Shown here: piece after piece, positions 1 to 6,708 of the stretch | Layout of the letters: each line of letters starts with the position of its first letter | How positions within the stretch are numbered: the first letter of the stretch is position 1 | Assembly: GCA_947302065.1 (NCBI GenBank) | Contig: CAMYUO010000105.1 | Location: 1 to 6,758, forward strand | Origin: an uncultured Clostridia bacterium | Lineage (GTDB): Bacteria > Bacillota > Clostridia > Oscillospirales > Ruminococcaceae | Length of the DNA stretch: 6,758 nucleotides | Direction: 5' to 3' | Translations under genes and position numbers: made by a program | The notes under the pieces: generated by a model | Database searches by the model: none | What the model was told of the DNA's origin: nothing | What the model saw: only the letters and a program-made list of their open reading frames with translations

Positions 1-786
1 ATCATCTCCGACGGAATGATGAAGCTCGATAAGTATGAGTTCACTGGCTGCCGTGATAAGCCCATTACCCACTATGTAACGTTCTGGGTGATAATGGTGC
101 TGTTCATCGTATGGTGTACATCTGTCGTTGCATATATCCTTTACAGGATAAGAGAAGCAAGCTATGAGCAGAACGAGCGCAACAAGGAAAACATCATCTC
201 ACAGGCTATGAACACATTTGCTAACCTCGTTGATGCAAAAGACCGCTATACCAAGGGTCACTCAACGAGAGTTGCATACTATACACAGAAAATCGCCGAG
301 AAAATGGGACTTCACGAAAGCGAGATCAGAACGCTCGGCTATATCGCACTGATGCACGACTGCGGAAAGATAGGTATCCCCGACAATATCCTCACCAAGC
401 CCGCAAGGCTCACTCCCGAGGAATTTGCGATAATGCAGAGCCATACCACCTACGGCGGCGAAGCGCTGCAGGACTTCACATCTATCCCCGGCATCGTAGA
501 GGGTGCGCTTTATCACCACGAAAGATATGACGGCACAGGCTATCCTAAAAAGCTCAAGGGCGACAATATCCCGCTGTATGCAAGGATAATCTGCGTTGCA
601 GATGCACTTGATGCAATGAACAGCGACCGATGCTACCGTTCGCACCTCAGACCTGACCTGATAAAGAAAGAGCTTAAAAGCAATGCAGGTACGCAGTTCG
701 ATCCCGACATCGTCGAGTGTGTGCTTGAACTGATAGAAGACGCAGTCATCAAGCTCGGACCCGACAAGAAGATTCCTAACAAATAA
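1..786 (+). CDS. HD-GYP domain protein, 5'-truncated by window edge
   Basis: This is probably a membrane-bound cyclic-di-GMP phosphodiesterase of the HD-GYP class, with its catalytic domain in the cytoplasm. The frame is open to base 1. The first in-frame ATG (16) has no ribosome binding site and sits just before a membrane segment, so I read it as internal and the gene as starting upstream. Counting codons from base 1, one hydrophobic helix spans about 26-49 and a short charged linker follows. The HD-GYP domain fills about 70-255. Visible signatures are GHS (His87), MHDCGKIGIP (His119, Asp120, Lys123), His148, HHERYDGTGYP (172-182) and VADALDAM (Asp201), followed by the usual GTQFDP near the end. 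All expected metal-ligand positions look intact, so it is likely active. The missing N-terminus may hold an extracytoplasmic sensor domain. Activity on c-di-GMP is family knowledge and was not shown here. The stop codon touches the terminator stem. Confidence 0.9.
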   Translation: MISDGMMKLDKYEFTGCRDKPITHYVTFWVIMVLFIVWCTSVVAYILYRIREASYEQNERNKENIISQAMNTFANLVDAKDRYTKGHSTRVAYYTQKIAEKMGLHESEIRTLGYIALMHDCGKIGIPDNILTKPARLTPEEFAIMQSHTTYGGEALQDFTSIPGIVEGALYHHERYDGTGYPKKLKGDNIPLYARIICVADALDAMNSDRCYRSHLRPDLIKKELKSNAGTQFDPDIVECVLELIEDAVIKLGPDKKIPNK

Positions 787-815
787 AAGCAGCTCCCATT
801 TGAGAGCTGCTTTTT
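786..815. terminator. Bidirectional intrinsic terminator between convergent genes
   Basis: A perfect 10-bp stem (AAAGCAGCTC at 786-795 pairing with GAGCTGCTTT at 804-813) encloses an 8-nt loop. It is followed by T residues on the + strand and by TTTTATTT on the - strand. It starts in the last base of the HD-GYP stop codon and lies 7-8 bp beyond the stop of the convergent lipoprotein gene, so it can end transcripts from both sides. Confidence 0.9.
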
Positions 816-820
816 GTGCT

Positions 821-1669
821 TTAAGAATTATCAGAGCTTTCAGTATTATATATTTTGGAAGGGCTGACTTTGCACTCTGTGACCGAGATTTTGTACGGGA
901 GATATCCCGATCTGAGCTGATATGCGATCTCTTTTGCAGCATTATAGTCGATATCTGGTTCCGAGATCGACAGATCGCTCGAATCAATAACTCCTCCGAC
1001 TATCGGTGAAAGAATCGCTTTGCCGTCCACCCATATGGTTATCGCTGTGTCTTTCCCGGCAAACTTTTCCGTGGCTTCTTTGATCTTGTGCCTGCCGTCA
1101 TCATTGAATTTCAGATTGAGCATCACCTTTTCACGATCTTTTCCCGATTCACCGGATGACGAATTATCCAGAGCATACCCGGACAACCCCAGAGCATCCT
1201 GGAATGCAGTTTCTGCGTTCTTGTCCCCGCTTATTCCTGCCTCAGCGGTTTCGATCTGATCGTTCCCAAGTATAAGCTCACCGTCGGGATTTTTTCCCTC
1301 ACGGAACTCGACGAGGTTTTTTTCTGCGGATAAACGCAAAACCGCCTCTGTAACATTCAGGTCGTTGTTGAAATAGATCTTTACCGTCCTGTCTTTCGGT
1401 TGGGGCTGGATCGCATATTCCAATGATTCGAATTCAAATTTGCGTACGGCAAGGCTTTTCTTAAAGCGTTCGAGCAGCTGTCCGTCTGCACCGCCGAGCT
1501 TTTCAAAGTCCTCATCACTTATCTCATCGTCGATGTGGTAGGTGATATAGCTGTCATACTTGCTTGCGTAAGATTCTTCCTCGTTTCCGCTCGACGAGTC
1601 GCCGCAGCCTGCCAAAAGCATAGCCGCCGCAAGCACGGTCGTTAAAAGCCCCTTAAATCTGATGTTCAT
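821..1669 (-). CDS. Lipoprotein with SecD P1-like domain
   Basis: This 282-residue predicted lipoprotein is anchored on the outer face of the cytoplasmic membrane. It starts at an ATG with an AGGAGG site 8 nt upstream. A short basic n-region and hydrophobic stretch lead to the lipobox LLAGC (Cys22), then a Ser/Glu-rich linker to about residue 40. The body matches the pattern of the SecD P1 (periplasmic) region. Residues 72-125 resemble the P1 base and end in NLVEFREG. Residues 143-155 resemble the ItGxdvxxA segment. Residues 181-270 resemble the P1 head: VMLNLKFNDDGRHKIKEAT, AITIWVDGKAILSPIV, then NAAKEIAYQLRSGYLPYKI, and a tail like SecD's VGPS. It stops where SecD would enter its second membrane helix, so it cannot itself be a translocase. 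It could assist or modulate SecDF or extracytoplasmic folding. The family resemblance was judged by eye and the role is unknown. Confidence 0.85.
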   Translation of the reverse strand: MNIRFKGLLTTVLAAAMLLAGCGDSSSGNEEESYASKYDSYITYHIDDEISDEDFEKLGGADGQLLERFKKSLAVRKFEFESLEYAIQPQPKDRTVKIYFNNDLNVTEAVLRLSAEKNLVEFREGKNPDGELILGNDQIETAEAGISGDKNAETAFQDALGLSGYALDNSSSGESGKDREKVMLNLKFNDDGRHKIKEATEKFAGKDTAITIWVDGKAILSPIVGGVIDSSDLSISEPDIDYNAAKEIAYQLRSGYLPYKISVTECKVSPSKIYNTESSDNS

Positions 1670-1677
1670 TTTTGTGT

Positions 1678-1683
1678 CCTCCT
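1678..1683 (-). promoter_or_regulatory. Ribosome binding site of the lipoprotein gene
   Basis: AGGAGG on the - strand, 8 nt before the ATG at 1667-1669. It supports this start codon, and the signal peptide beginning there agrees. Confidence 0.85.
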
Positions 1684-1776
1684 GTTTTTGAGAAAAGTAT
1701 TGTCTTGAAATGCAGCATAACAGTAATTCCTTAAAAATCTTTATGCTTGGGTCAGTGCTGGTACTGATATACTTAT

Positions 1777-1804
1777 ATTATAATAGACGCATTTTTCAGC
1801 ACAA
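1777..1804 (-). promoter_or_regulatory. Putative sigma-A promoter of the lipoprotein gene
   Basis: A consensus -10 TATAAT (1777-1782) is preceded, after a 16-bp spacer, by a weak -35 TTGTGC (1799-1804). Transcription would start near 1770, giving a leader of about 100 nt. A small hairpin (5-bp stem TCAGT/ACTGA, 1752-1767) lies at the leader's 5' end. The 215-bp gap 1670-1884 holds nothing else I can support: no clear terminator for the upstream acyltransferase gene, and no RNA gene. Confidence 0.55.
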
Positions 1805-1884
1805 TATTACAAAAAGGACAAATAATTTTTTATCAGCGGCGTGCCCGTGGTCGGTTTTGTTGTTTATGCTTTTTGCTCAAATGC

Positions 1885-3930
1885 TCAGTTCAAAATGGTG
1901 TCGGTATCTATCTGGGTGACGAACCACTTGGAACAGTCGCTGACATCACTTGGGATATTTCCCTCAAGCAGCGGTTTGATTATCAGTTTTGCTTCCGAGA
2001 ATCTGAATAGACGGTTGTTTCCCGAAAGGAAGCCGATGCTCTTGAACGCCCTTTCCTCACGGCTGCCGCCATTGATAAACGGAACTACGACCGCATTTCC
2101 CTCGTCTCTGACGCTGTTTATCAGCAGCTTCAAAAAGCAGGTATAGTTCTTATCCGAGGTATCCCTTACGAACCAGTCCATGATGCAGATGTGTCCCGAA
2201 CGGTCAACTCTGTATACAATATAGCCCAGCAAGCCCTTGCCTCGCAGGACTTTGTATTTAGCATCTGATTTGTTGTCATCTACCTTCCATTTGAAATACT
2301 CCGCTGTACGCTTTATCCTTATGCGTCCGCAGTTGTTGATAACGTTCAGGTCGTCCTCGCTGAACGGACAGGATGTGAAAGATGACAGTGTCATGTTATG
2401 CTTTGCAAGGAACTTTTCAGTTCTTGCATGAGCTTTCTGAACATTTTTAGCTGCACTCTTTTTTGCCAGCTTGCTGTAAACGAGGTCGGCAGGTTTTGTT
2501 ACGCACACAAGCGTATTGAGCGAGCCGATATGCTGCCAGCCCATTTTCATAAATCCCGGATATGAATTGTTGTTAGGGAAACCGATAAGCATATCCACGC
2601 CGTCCTGTCTGAGCAGTTCTTCCGCTTCGTTTACGATCTGTGTGAAAACGCCCTTGCCTCGTGCCTCGGGAACTACTGCCGAATCACAACTCTGCGCTGC
2701 GATAAAAGTCTTTTCGCCATAGCACGCAAGTGAACCCATAAACGAGTTGGTGCCTATGCTCTTGCCTTCTTCCTGCATATTAACAAAGAAGTGCTCAAGG
2801 CGGTCGGTATTGTTTTTATGCTTTTTGCTGAAATTCTTAAAGCTGATATCACAGCCGAATACTCTCAGGAACACTCTGTAAGCATCAACGAATTCCTCGC
2901 TGCGCTCACCTCTGCGGTCTCTGTCACCCGGGACGAGACAAACTATGCACCTGTCACTCTTATCGTAATAAGAAAGGAAAACATCTCCCGTCACAGGGAT
3001 GATGCAGGACTTATATTCAAAGCCGATATTGCTCTGTATGTTTTCGGGTATGTCCAGCTGCTCATCTATATACCAGACATTTTCGGAAAGGTCTGCATGC
3101 GCCCAGTAATTCTTATATACACCCGGCGACTTAAGATCTCTCAGCGTGAAAAGTCCGAGCAGTTTTTTATCGCTGCCGACGTCCTTGCCATATGTCGAAT
3201 TGCAGACGCAGATGTGCCAGATAGCCATATTCTCGGGCAGGTCACGCACCTCTGTCAGCGTTTCATCCGTAACGGAAAAGCGGCTGTCAAACGTAAGCCT
3301 GACCATATTTCCACCGTTTTCATCGTTCCAGTCGATATGATACACATAGTAATTATCACTGTCAAACACCATTGCCGGTGAAAGCATCTGGCTGGAATCG
3401 GATGTGTATATCTTTTTAGGTTCTGTCCATTTCACGCCGTCCGAAGATGCGGTAAGAAGAAATCTCTGGGACACCTTGCCATTAACATTTAAAGACTCTC
3501 TGAAAAGGATATTGAACACACCGTTCTTGTCGATGATACAAGGGTCGGAAAGATGATTGCCTTTAGCATTATACTGCGGCAGAGCGATCGGGTTTTTAGC
3601 AAGCGGTCTGAAGCCGAACACTGAATCTCCGCAATATACGCACGGATTCTCATAGGTATCTATTCGGTATGGATACGGTGTGCAGGTCATATACAAAACG
3701 CCGTCACGGCATACCATATCGGGATGCACTATCTGATCGGAGCCGTCATAGGTCGTTATACGGCAGATCTGCTCGACGTTTTTCAGTATCTTTTTAGTAT
3801 TCTTCTTAGCTATATGCTTAGCAGTAAAGTGCGATACATTCTTATGGAAAAACTCGTTTTTTGTGATATAAGTATACTTGTATCTTACATCGCTTTTACG
3901 CATATCCATAAGAAGCTTGAATTTATTCAT
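1885..3930 (-). CDS. Glycosidase-like propeller fused to GNAT acyltransferase
   Basis: A 681-residue protein with no signal peptide, so probably cytoplasmic. Residues 1-55 are strongly basic. Residues about 60-335 look like the five-bladed propeller fold shared by GH43/GH32/GH130-type enzymes. Repeating blades include VHPDMVCRDGVLYMTCTPYP (68-87), LSDPCIIDKNGVFNILFRES (127-146), SSDGVKWTEPKKIY (162-175) and SPAMVFDSDNYYVYHIDW (184-201). Residues about 345-645 look like a long GNAT region. AVVPEARGKGVF (418-429) is the acyl-CoA pyrophosphate-binding motif, followed by NNNSYPGFMKMGWQHIG. A second half, RTAEYFKWKV...GYIVYRV (541-574) to about 644, resembles GNAT proteins found in polysaccharide clusters. 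The ATG has GGAGG 9 nt upstream. It follows the thiolase by 21 bp, so the two are co-transcribed. Likely role (inference): acyl transfer to a sugar or glycan precursor bound by the propeller. Whether the propeller hydrolyses anything is unknown. Confidence 0.75.
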   Translation of the reverse strand: MNKFKLLMDMRKSDVRYKYTYITKNEFFHKNVSHFTAKHIAKKNTKKILKNVEQICRITTYDGSDQIVHPDMVCRDGVLYMTCTPYPYRIDTYENPCVYCGDSVFGFRPLAKNPIALPQYNAKGNHLSDPCIIDKNGVFNILFRESLNVNGKVSQRFLLTASSDGVKWTEPKKIYTSDSSQMLSPAMVFDSDNYYVYHIDWNDENGGNMVRLTFDSRFSVTDETLTEVRDLPENMAIWHICVCNSTYGKDVGSDKKLLGLFTLRDLKSPGVYKNYWAHADLSENVWYIDEQLDIPENIQSNIGFEYKSCIIPVTGDVFLSYYDKSDRCIVCLVPGDRDRRGERSEEFVDAYRVFLRVFGCDISFKNFSKKHKNNTDRLEHFFVNMQEEGKSIGTNSFMGSLACYGEKTFIAAQSCDSAVVPEARGKGVFTQIVNEAEELLRQDGVDMLIGFPNNNSYPGFMKMGWQHIGSLNTLVCVTKPADLVYSKLAKKSAAKNVQKAHARTEKFLAKHNMTLSSFTSCPFSEDDLNVINNCGRIRIKRTAEYFKWKVDDNKSDAKYKVLRGKGLLGYIVYRVDRSGHICIMDWFVRDTSDKNYTCFLKLLINSVRDEGNAVVVPFINGGSREERAFKSIGFLSGNNRLFRFSEAKLIIKPLLEGNIPSDVSDCSKWFVTQIDTDTILN

Positions 3931-3951
3931 ACCTTTATACCTCCGGTCATA

Positions 3952-5199
3952 CTACTTTCCGATAACATATACGTAATTTGTTGTCGCAGTGCCTCCTATG
4001 TTGAGCATCATACAGTTGCGGGCACCCTCTATCTGATATCTTCCTGCCTGCCCTGAGACCTGACGGAAGCAGTCAAGCATCATTCTTGCTCCGGAAGCTC
4101 CCACCGGATGTCCGCATCCGATAAGTCCGCCGCTCGGGTTTATCGGTTTATCACCTGTAATGCTGATCCTTCCGGACTCTATCGCCTCATACTCCTTGCC
4201 CGGTGCGGTTATGCCGAACGCTGATATCGCCATATACTCGCTGGATGTAAAGCAGTCATGTGTTTCAAACGCATCTATATCGTCAACGCTGAGACCGCTG
4301 CGTCTGTACGCATCCAGCACAGCCTGCCTTGTCCACGGAAGGATATACTCACAGTTCTCCGACTCTTTGATCTTTGCATCAAAAAGCATAGGTGCAGTAC
4401 GATGTCCGTAGCCCTTGATATATGGCACATCATTTTTTCCAAGCTCACCAAGCAGCTTTTCTGATGCAAGGATGACCACCGCTGCTCCGTCTGTGACCTG
4501 AGAGCAATCGGACACCGCAAGCCTTCCACCGATAAGAGGATTCGTCTCGGTACCTCTCATAGATGCCTGTTCAAAGCTCATAAACCATTTTCTTGTTTGT
4601 GCGAGCGGGTTGAGTTTTGCGTTTGAATAGTTGATCTGAGATATCCTTGCAAGAGAATCCATAAATGTTTTCTCGTCAAGAGCATATTTTCTGAGTATCT
4701 CGTCAGCCAGTTTTCCGAACAGCTTCGGGAAAGGCATATCTATACCCTTTGCTTCAAGTTCATAGTCGGCAGCTCTTCCCAGATAATCTCCGCCGAGCTT
4801 TGTATCGACCGTTTTCATAAGTTCCCAGCCGACAACGATAGCAAGGTCATAATCACCGCTCTTTATTTTGGTCATTGCGGCATCTATCGCAACAGATGAA
4901 GATGCACAGGCTGCCTCGTATCTTGCGCAGGGCACGCCGTAAAATGCCGGATCCACCTCGGTCAGAAAGCCTCCGAGATGACCCTGGTCAACATATTTTT
5001 CTGCAAGGAAATTACCCACAAAGGCTGCCGCACGGTTCTGCTCATTGAGCTTTTTCAGCATCTGAGTATCTATACCTACGTTTTTCAGTCCGTCGGTAAC
5101 GGCTTCTCTGAGCAAGGCGACCATGCCCTTGCCTTCTTTTGCCCAGTTGCGTTCAAAATCCGTTTGCGCGCCGCCTAATATATATACTTTGTTTTCCAT
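3952..5199 (-). CDS. SCP2/SCP-x type thiolase (acetyl-CoA acyltransferase)
   Basis: A thiolase of about 415 residues, the usual length for the SCP2-type branch. It condenses or cleaves acyl-CoA and acetyl-CoA at a 3-ketoacyl-CoA, in the cytoplasm. Counting from the ATG at 5199, the nucleophile is Cys98 in [15 protein letters not shown] holds His314 and Cys316, and [17 protein letters not shown] holds His364. The C-terminal CxG motif of classical thiolases is absent, replaced by [13 protein letters not shown]. In the SCP2 type the HDCF cysteine is thought to fill that role. A Cys (362) two residues before His364 is unusual. The frame also allows a GTG at 5208 (418 residues), but the only ribosome binding site, AGGTGG, overlaps that GTG and is well placed for the ATG. 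Bacterial SCP2-type thiolases often pair with a DUF35 zinc-ribbon protein, and none is seen here. The gene follows the dehydrogenase by 80 bp. Chain-length preference cannot be read from sequence. Confidence 0.9.
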   Translation of the reverse strand: MENKVYILGGAQTDFERNWAKEGKGMVALLREAVTDGLKNVGIDTQMLKKLNEQNRAAAFVGNFLAEKYVDQGHLGGFLTEVDPAFYGVPCARYEAACASSSVAIDAAMTKIKSGDYDLAIVVGWELMKTVDTKLGGDYLGRAADYELEAKGIDMPFPKLFGKLADEILRKYALDEKTFMDSLARISQINYSNAKLNPLAQTRKWFMSFEQASMRGTETNPLIGGRLAVSDCSQVTDGAAVVILASEKLLGELGKNDVPYIKGYGHRTAPMLFDAKIKESENCEYILPWTRQAVLDAYRRSGLSVDDIDAFETHDCFTSSEYMAISAFGITAPGKEYEAIESGRISITGDKPINPSGGLIGCGHPVGASGARMMLDCFRQVSGQAGRYQIEGARNCMMLNIGGTATTNYVYVIGK

Positions 5200-5204
5200 T
5201 GTTT

Positions 5205-5210
5205 CCACCT
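5205..5210 (-). promoter_or_regulatory. Ribosome binding site that sets the thiolase start
   Basis: AGGTGG on the - strand lies 5 nt before the ATG at 5197-5199. It overlaps the alternative GTG at 5206-5208, which has no site of its own upstream. This favours the ATG start. Confidence 0.75.
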
Positions 5211-5223
5211 CATAATAATATCT

Positions 5224-5260
5224 TGCGCCGCTGCGCAGGTCCGCATGTCTGTCAACAGAC
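5224..5260 (-). other. Two small hairpins between dehydrogenase and thiolase genes
   Basis: Two inverted repeats lie in the 80-bp spacer: GTCTGT/ACAGAC (5247-5260, 2-nt centre) and TGCGC/GCGCA (5224-5237, 4-nt loop). Neither is followed by a T-run on the - strand, so they are not good intrinsic terminators. They could mark mRNA processing or set relative expression of the two genes (inference). Confidence 0.45.
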
Positions 5261-5279
5261 GAAAATGATAAAACAGATA

Positions 5280-6590
5280 TTACGAACGCTTGGATCTGAA
5301 GAAAGGTCTGAAGTCATATGCTGACGGCTCTATGCTGTCACACAAAGCCGACACATCTATCTTTTGCAGTATCTGCTTATCCACCGCTCTCATCAGCAGA
5401 GCTTTCAGATCGGTGATCTGTGAAAACGCATCAGCAAGTGCGAAAGGCGGACAGATATTGAAGCCCGTAGCCATCACGTCATCTGCAGAACGCATACTGT
5501 GCCCTATCTGTGCTGCACAGAACGCAGAATAAAGAATATAATCAGCCAGAAATTCGAGGCAGATATGTGCCTCAGCCGACTCGTTGTTTATAAGGGACGA
5601 AAAGGCTTTGGCATAGTCGCCCACATGGATAGCCTTTTTCATTTTTTCAGCGAACGGGAAAACATATTCCATTTTCTCACGGTACTGCTTTGAAGAAATA
5701 TCATAGACCAGAGATGTCCTGCTGCCGTTGTCGTTAATTATAGTCTTATACAATCCCTGCTTTGTTTTTCTTCCGAGCTTTCCGCTTTCGACAAGCTCGT
5801 TTGCAAATGCAGGGAACTCATAGTATTGATTAGCGTAATCATCGGTATTGTTATACAGATTGTCCACGATCGCTTTGTGTACATCAAGTCCGACAAAGTC
5901 CGATGTGACCAGCGGCGCCATAGAGCGTCCCGAAAAAGGCCCGAGGATGGCATCTATATAATCTATACCGCCGTTGTCCTTATACTTTTCGGCATACTGC
6001 AGAGCTTTGTTGATAAACATAAAGCCTATCCTGTTGCCCAGAAATGCCGGCTGATCCTCGACCTCGACCACAGTGCGGTAGAGCGTCTCGGAAGCATACT
6101 TCGTGAGTTCTTCTTTTATCGTCTGATCTGTATACCCGGTACATATCAGCTCACAAAGAGACATGCTGTACGGCGGATTGAACATATGCAGTCCGAAGAA
6201 ACGTTTTCTGTTTTCGGGACTGTAACACTTTGAAAGCTCGGTTATAGGCAGTCCCGATGAACCCGTACATGAAACGGCATCCGGCTTCATAGCCTTATTG
6301 ACGATACAAGCGATCTCTTTTTTGACATCTATATCCTCAACTGCGCTTTCAAAGATCAGGTCAGACTCACTGACACAAGCCTCAAGAGATGAAAAATCCG
6401 CAGGGAAAAGATTCTTTTCTATGCTGTCCGCTCTGACCGATTTTACAGTGCGGGCAACAGTCGCCTTTACCTTTTCGATATTTCTTCCGACCATATACAC
6501 TTTAGCATTTCCGAAAGATGCAAATATACCTGCAACATTATAACCCATTGAGCCGGTAGCACCTATGACTGTAACCGTATTTATTTTCAA
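5280..6590 (-). CDS. 3-hydroxyacyl-CoA dehydrogenase, two C-terminal domains
   Basis: It interconverts 3-ketoacyl-CoA and 3-hydroxyacyl-CoA in the cytoplasm. From the TTG at 6590 it has 436 residues. An N-terminal Rossmann fold (about 1-180) begins [11 protein letters not shown]. Catalytic signatures are [11 protein letters not shown] (Ser111/112), GLHMFNPP (His135), Glu147 in LCELI and Asn186 in [10 protein letters not shown] first 3HCDH C-terminal domain spans about 180-285 (ending GRKTKQGLY). A second, more divergent copy spans about 322-390 (DYAKAF to PPFALADAF), as in long FadB-like proteins but with no enoyl-CoA hydratase part. The glycine motif is GxxGxxG rather than the usual GxGxxG. 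The acidic residue ending strand 2 is replaced by Gly35-Arg36, which hints at NADP(H). The frame extends to a GTG at 6599, but that GTG lies inside the ribosome binding site. The TTG start gives [11 protein letters not shown], typical of the family. First gene of the unit. Confidence 0.88.
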   Translation of the reverse strand: MKINTVTVIGATGSMGYNVAGIFASFGNAKVYMVGRNIEKVKATVARTVKSVRADSIEKNLFPADFSSLEACVSESDLIFESAVEDIDVKKEIACIVNKAMKPDAVSCTGSSGLPITELSKCYSPENRKRFFGLHMFNPPYSMSLCELICTGYTDQTIKEELTKYASETLYRTVVEVEDQPAFLGNRIGFMFINKALQYAEKYKDNGGIDYIDAILGPFSGRSMAPLVTSDFVGLDVHKAIVDNLYNNTDDYANQYYEFPAFANELVESGKLGRKTKQGLYKTIINDNGSRTSLVYDISSKQYREKMEYVFPFAEKMKKAIHVGDYAKAFSSLINNESAEAHICLEFLADYILYSAFCAAQIGHSMRSADDVMATGFNICPPFALADAFSQITDLKALLMRAVDKQILQKIDVSALCDSIEPSAYDFRPFFRSKRS

Positions 6591-6594
6591 ATCC

Positions 6595-6625
6595 GTCACT
6601 TCCTTATACTTGATATGTCACTTCC
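6595..6625 (-). repeat. 9-bp direct repeat in leader, over ribosome binding site
   Basis: GGAAGTGAC occurs twice on the - strand (6617-6625 and 6595-6603), with starts 22 bp apart, about two helical turns. The second copy contains most of the ribosome binding site. The first copy directly follows the leader hairpin. This could be a protein binding site on DNA or RNA, or chance. Confidence 0.6.
6597..6605 (-). promoter_or_regulatory. Ribosome binding site that sets the dehydrogenase TTG start
   Basis: AAGGAAGTG on the - strand matches the consensus AAGGAGGTG at 8 of 9 positions and lies 6 nt before TTG (6588-6590). The alternative GTG (6597-6599) is its last three bases, so that GTG would have no properly spaced site. 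The TTG start is preferred, but the GTG cannot be excluded. Confidence 0.6.
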
Positions 6626-6640
6626 CTGCCGTTTCGGCAG
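6626..6640 (-). other. Leader hairpin of the dehydrogenase operon
   Basis: A perfect 6-bp GC-rich stem (CTGCCG/CGGCAG) with an AAA loop on the - strand lies in the predicted 5' leader, about 36 nt before the TTG start. No T-run follows it, so it is not a terminator. It may affect mRNA stability or translation. Confidence 0.6.
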
Positions 6641-6679
6641 CTTATGATCACACATCAGATTTCCCGATACATAATATTA

Positions 6680-6708
6680 ATTTTATCACTTTTTTGGTAT
6701 TATGTCAA
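6680..6708 (-). promoter_or_regulatory. Strong sigma-A promoter of the acyl-CoA/acyltransferase operon
   Basis: On the - strand a perfect -35 TTGACA (6703-6708), a 17-bp spacer and a -10 TAAAAT (6680-6685) give a near-consensus housekeeping promoter. Transcription would start near 6673, giving a leader of roughly 80 nt before the dehydrogenase. It is the only clear promoter seen upstream of the three-gene unit. Confidence 0.85.

Noticed and set aside
262..987. 241-residue reading frame on the - strand opposite the HD-GYP gene
   Set aside because: It runs antisense to well-conserved HD-GYP motifs and crosses the bidirectional terminator. Its protein has no recognisable domain.
1316..1322. Slippery heptamer A AAA AAC in frame in the lipoprotein gene, suggesting programmed -1 frameshifting
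   Set aside because: The unshifted frame reads through to a complete SecD P1-like domain, and I saw no strong downstream pseudoknot. Chance A-richness is enough to explain it.
1836..1884. Intrinsic terminator after the acyltransferase gene
   Set aside because: Only 3-bp GC pairings are possible and no hairpin followed by a T-run is visible. How this transcript ends is unclear from the sequence.
1710..1919. Small hydrophobic + strand frame of 69 residues in the intergenic gap
   Set aside because: No ribosome binding site precedes it, it runs over the opposite promoter and into the 3' end of the acyltransferase gene, and its hydrophobicity is expected from AT-rich sequence.
2791..3381. 196-residue + strand frame
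   Set aside because: It is antisense to the propeller domain, which is coherent on the other strand.
5251..5256. TTGACA on the - strand as a -35 box for a separate thiolase promoter
   Set aside because: It falls within a hairpin arm, and no TATAAT-like -10 lies 16-18 bp downstream, where the sequence is GC-rich.
5826..6233. 135-residue + strand frame
   Set aside because: It is antisense to the dehydrogenase, whose catalytic motifs lie in exactly this stretch.
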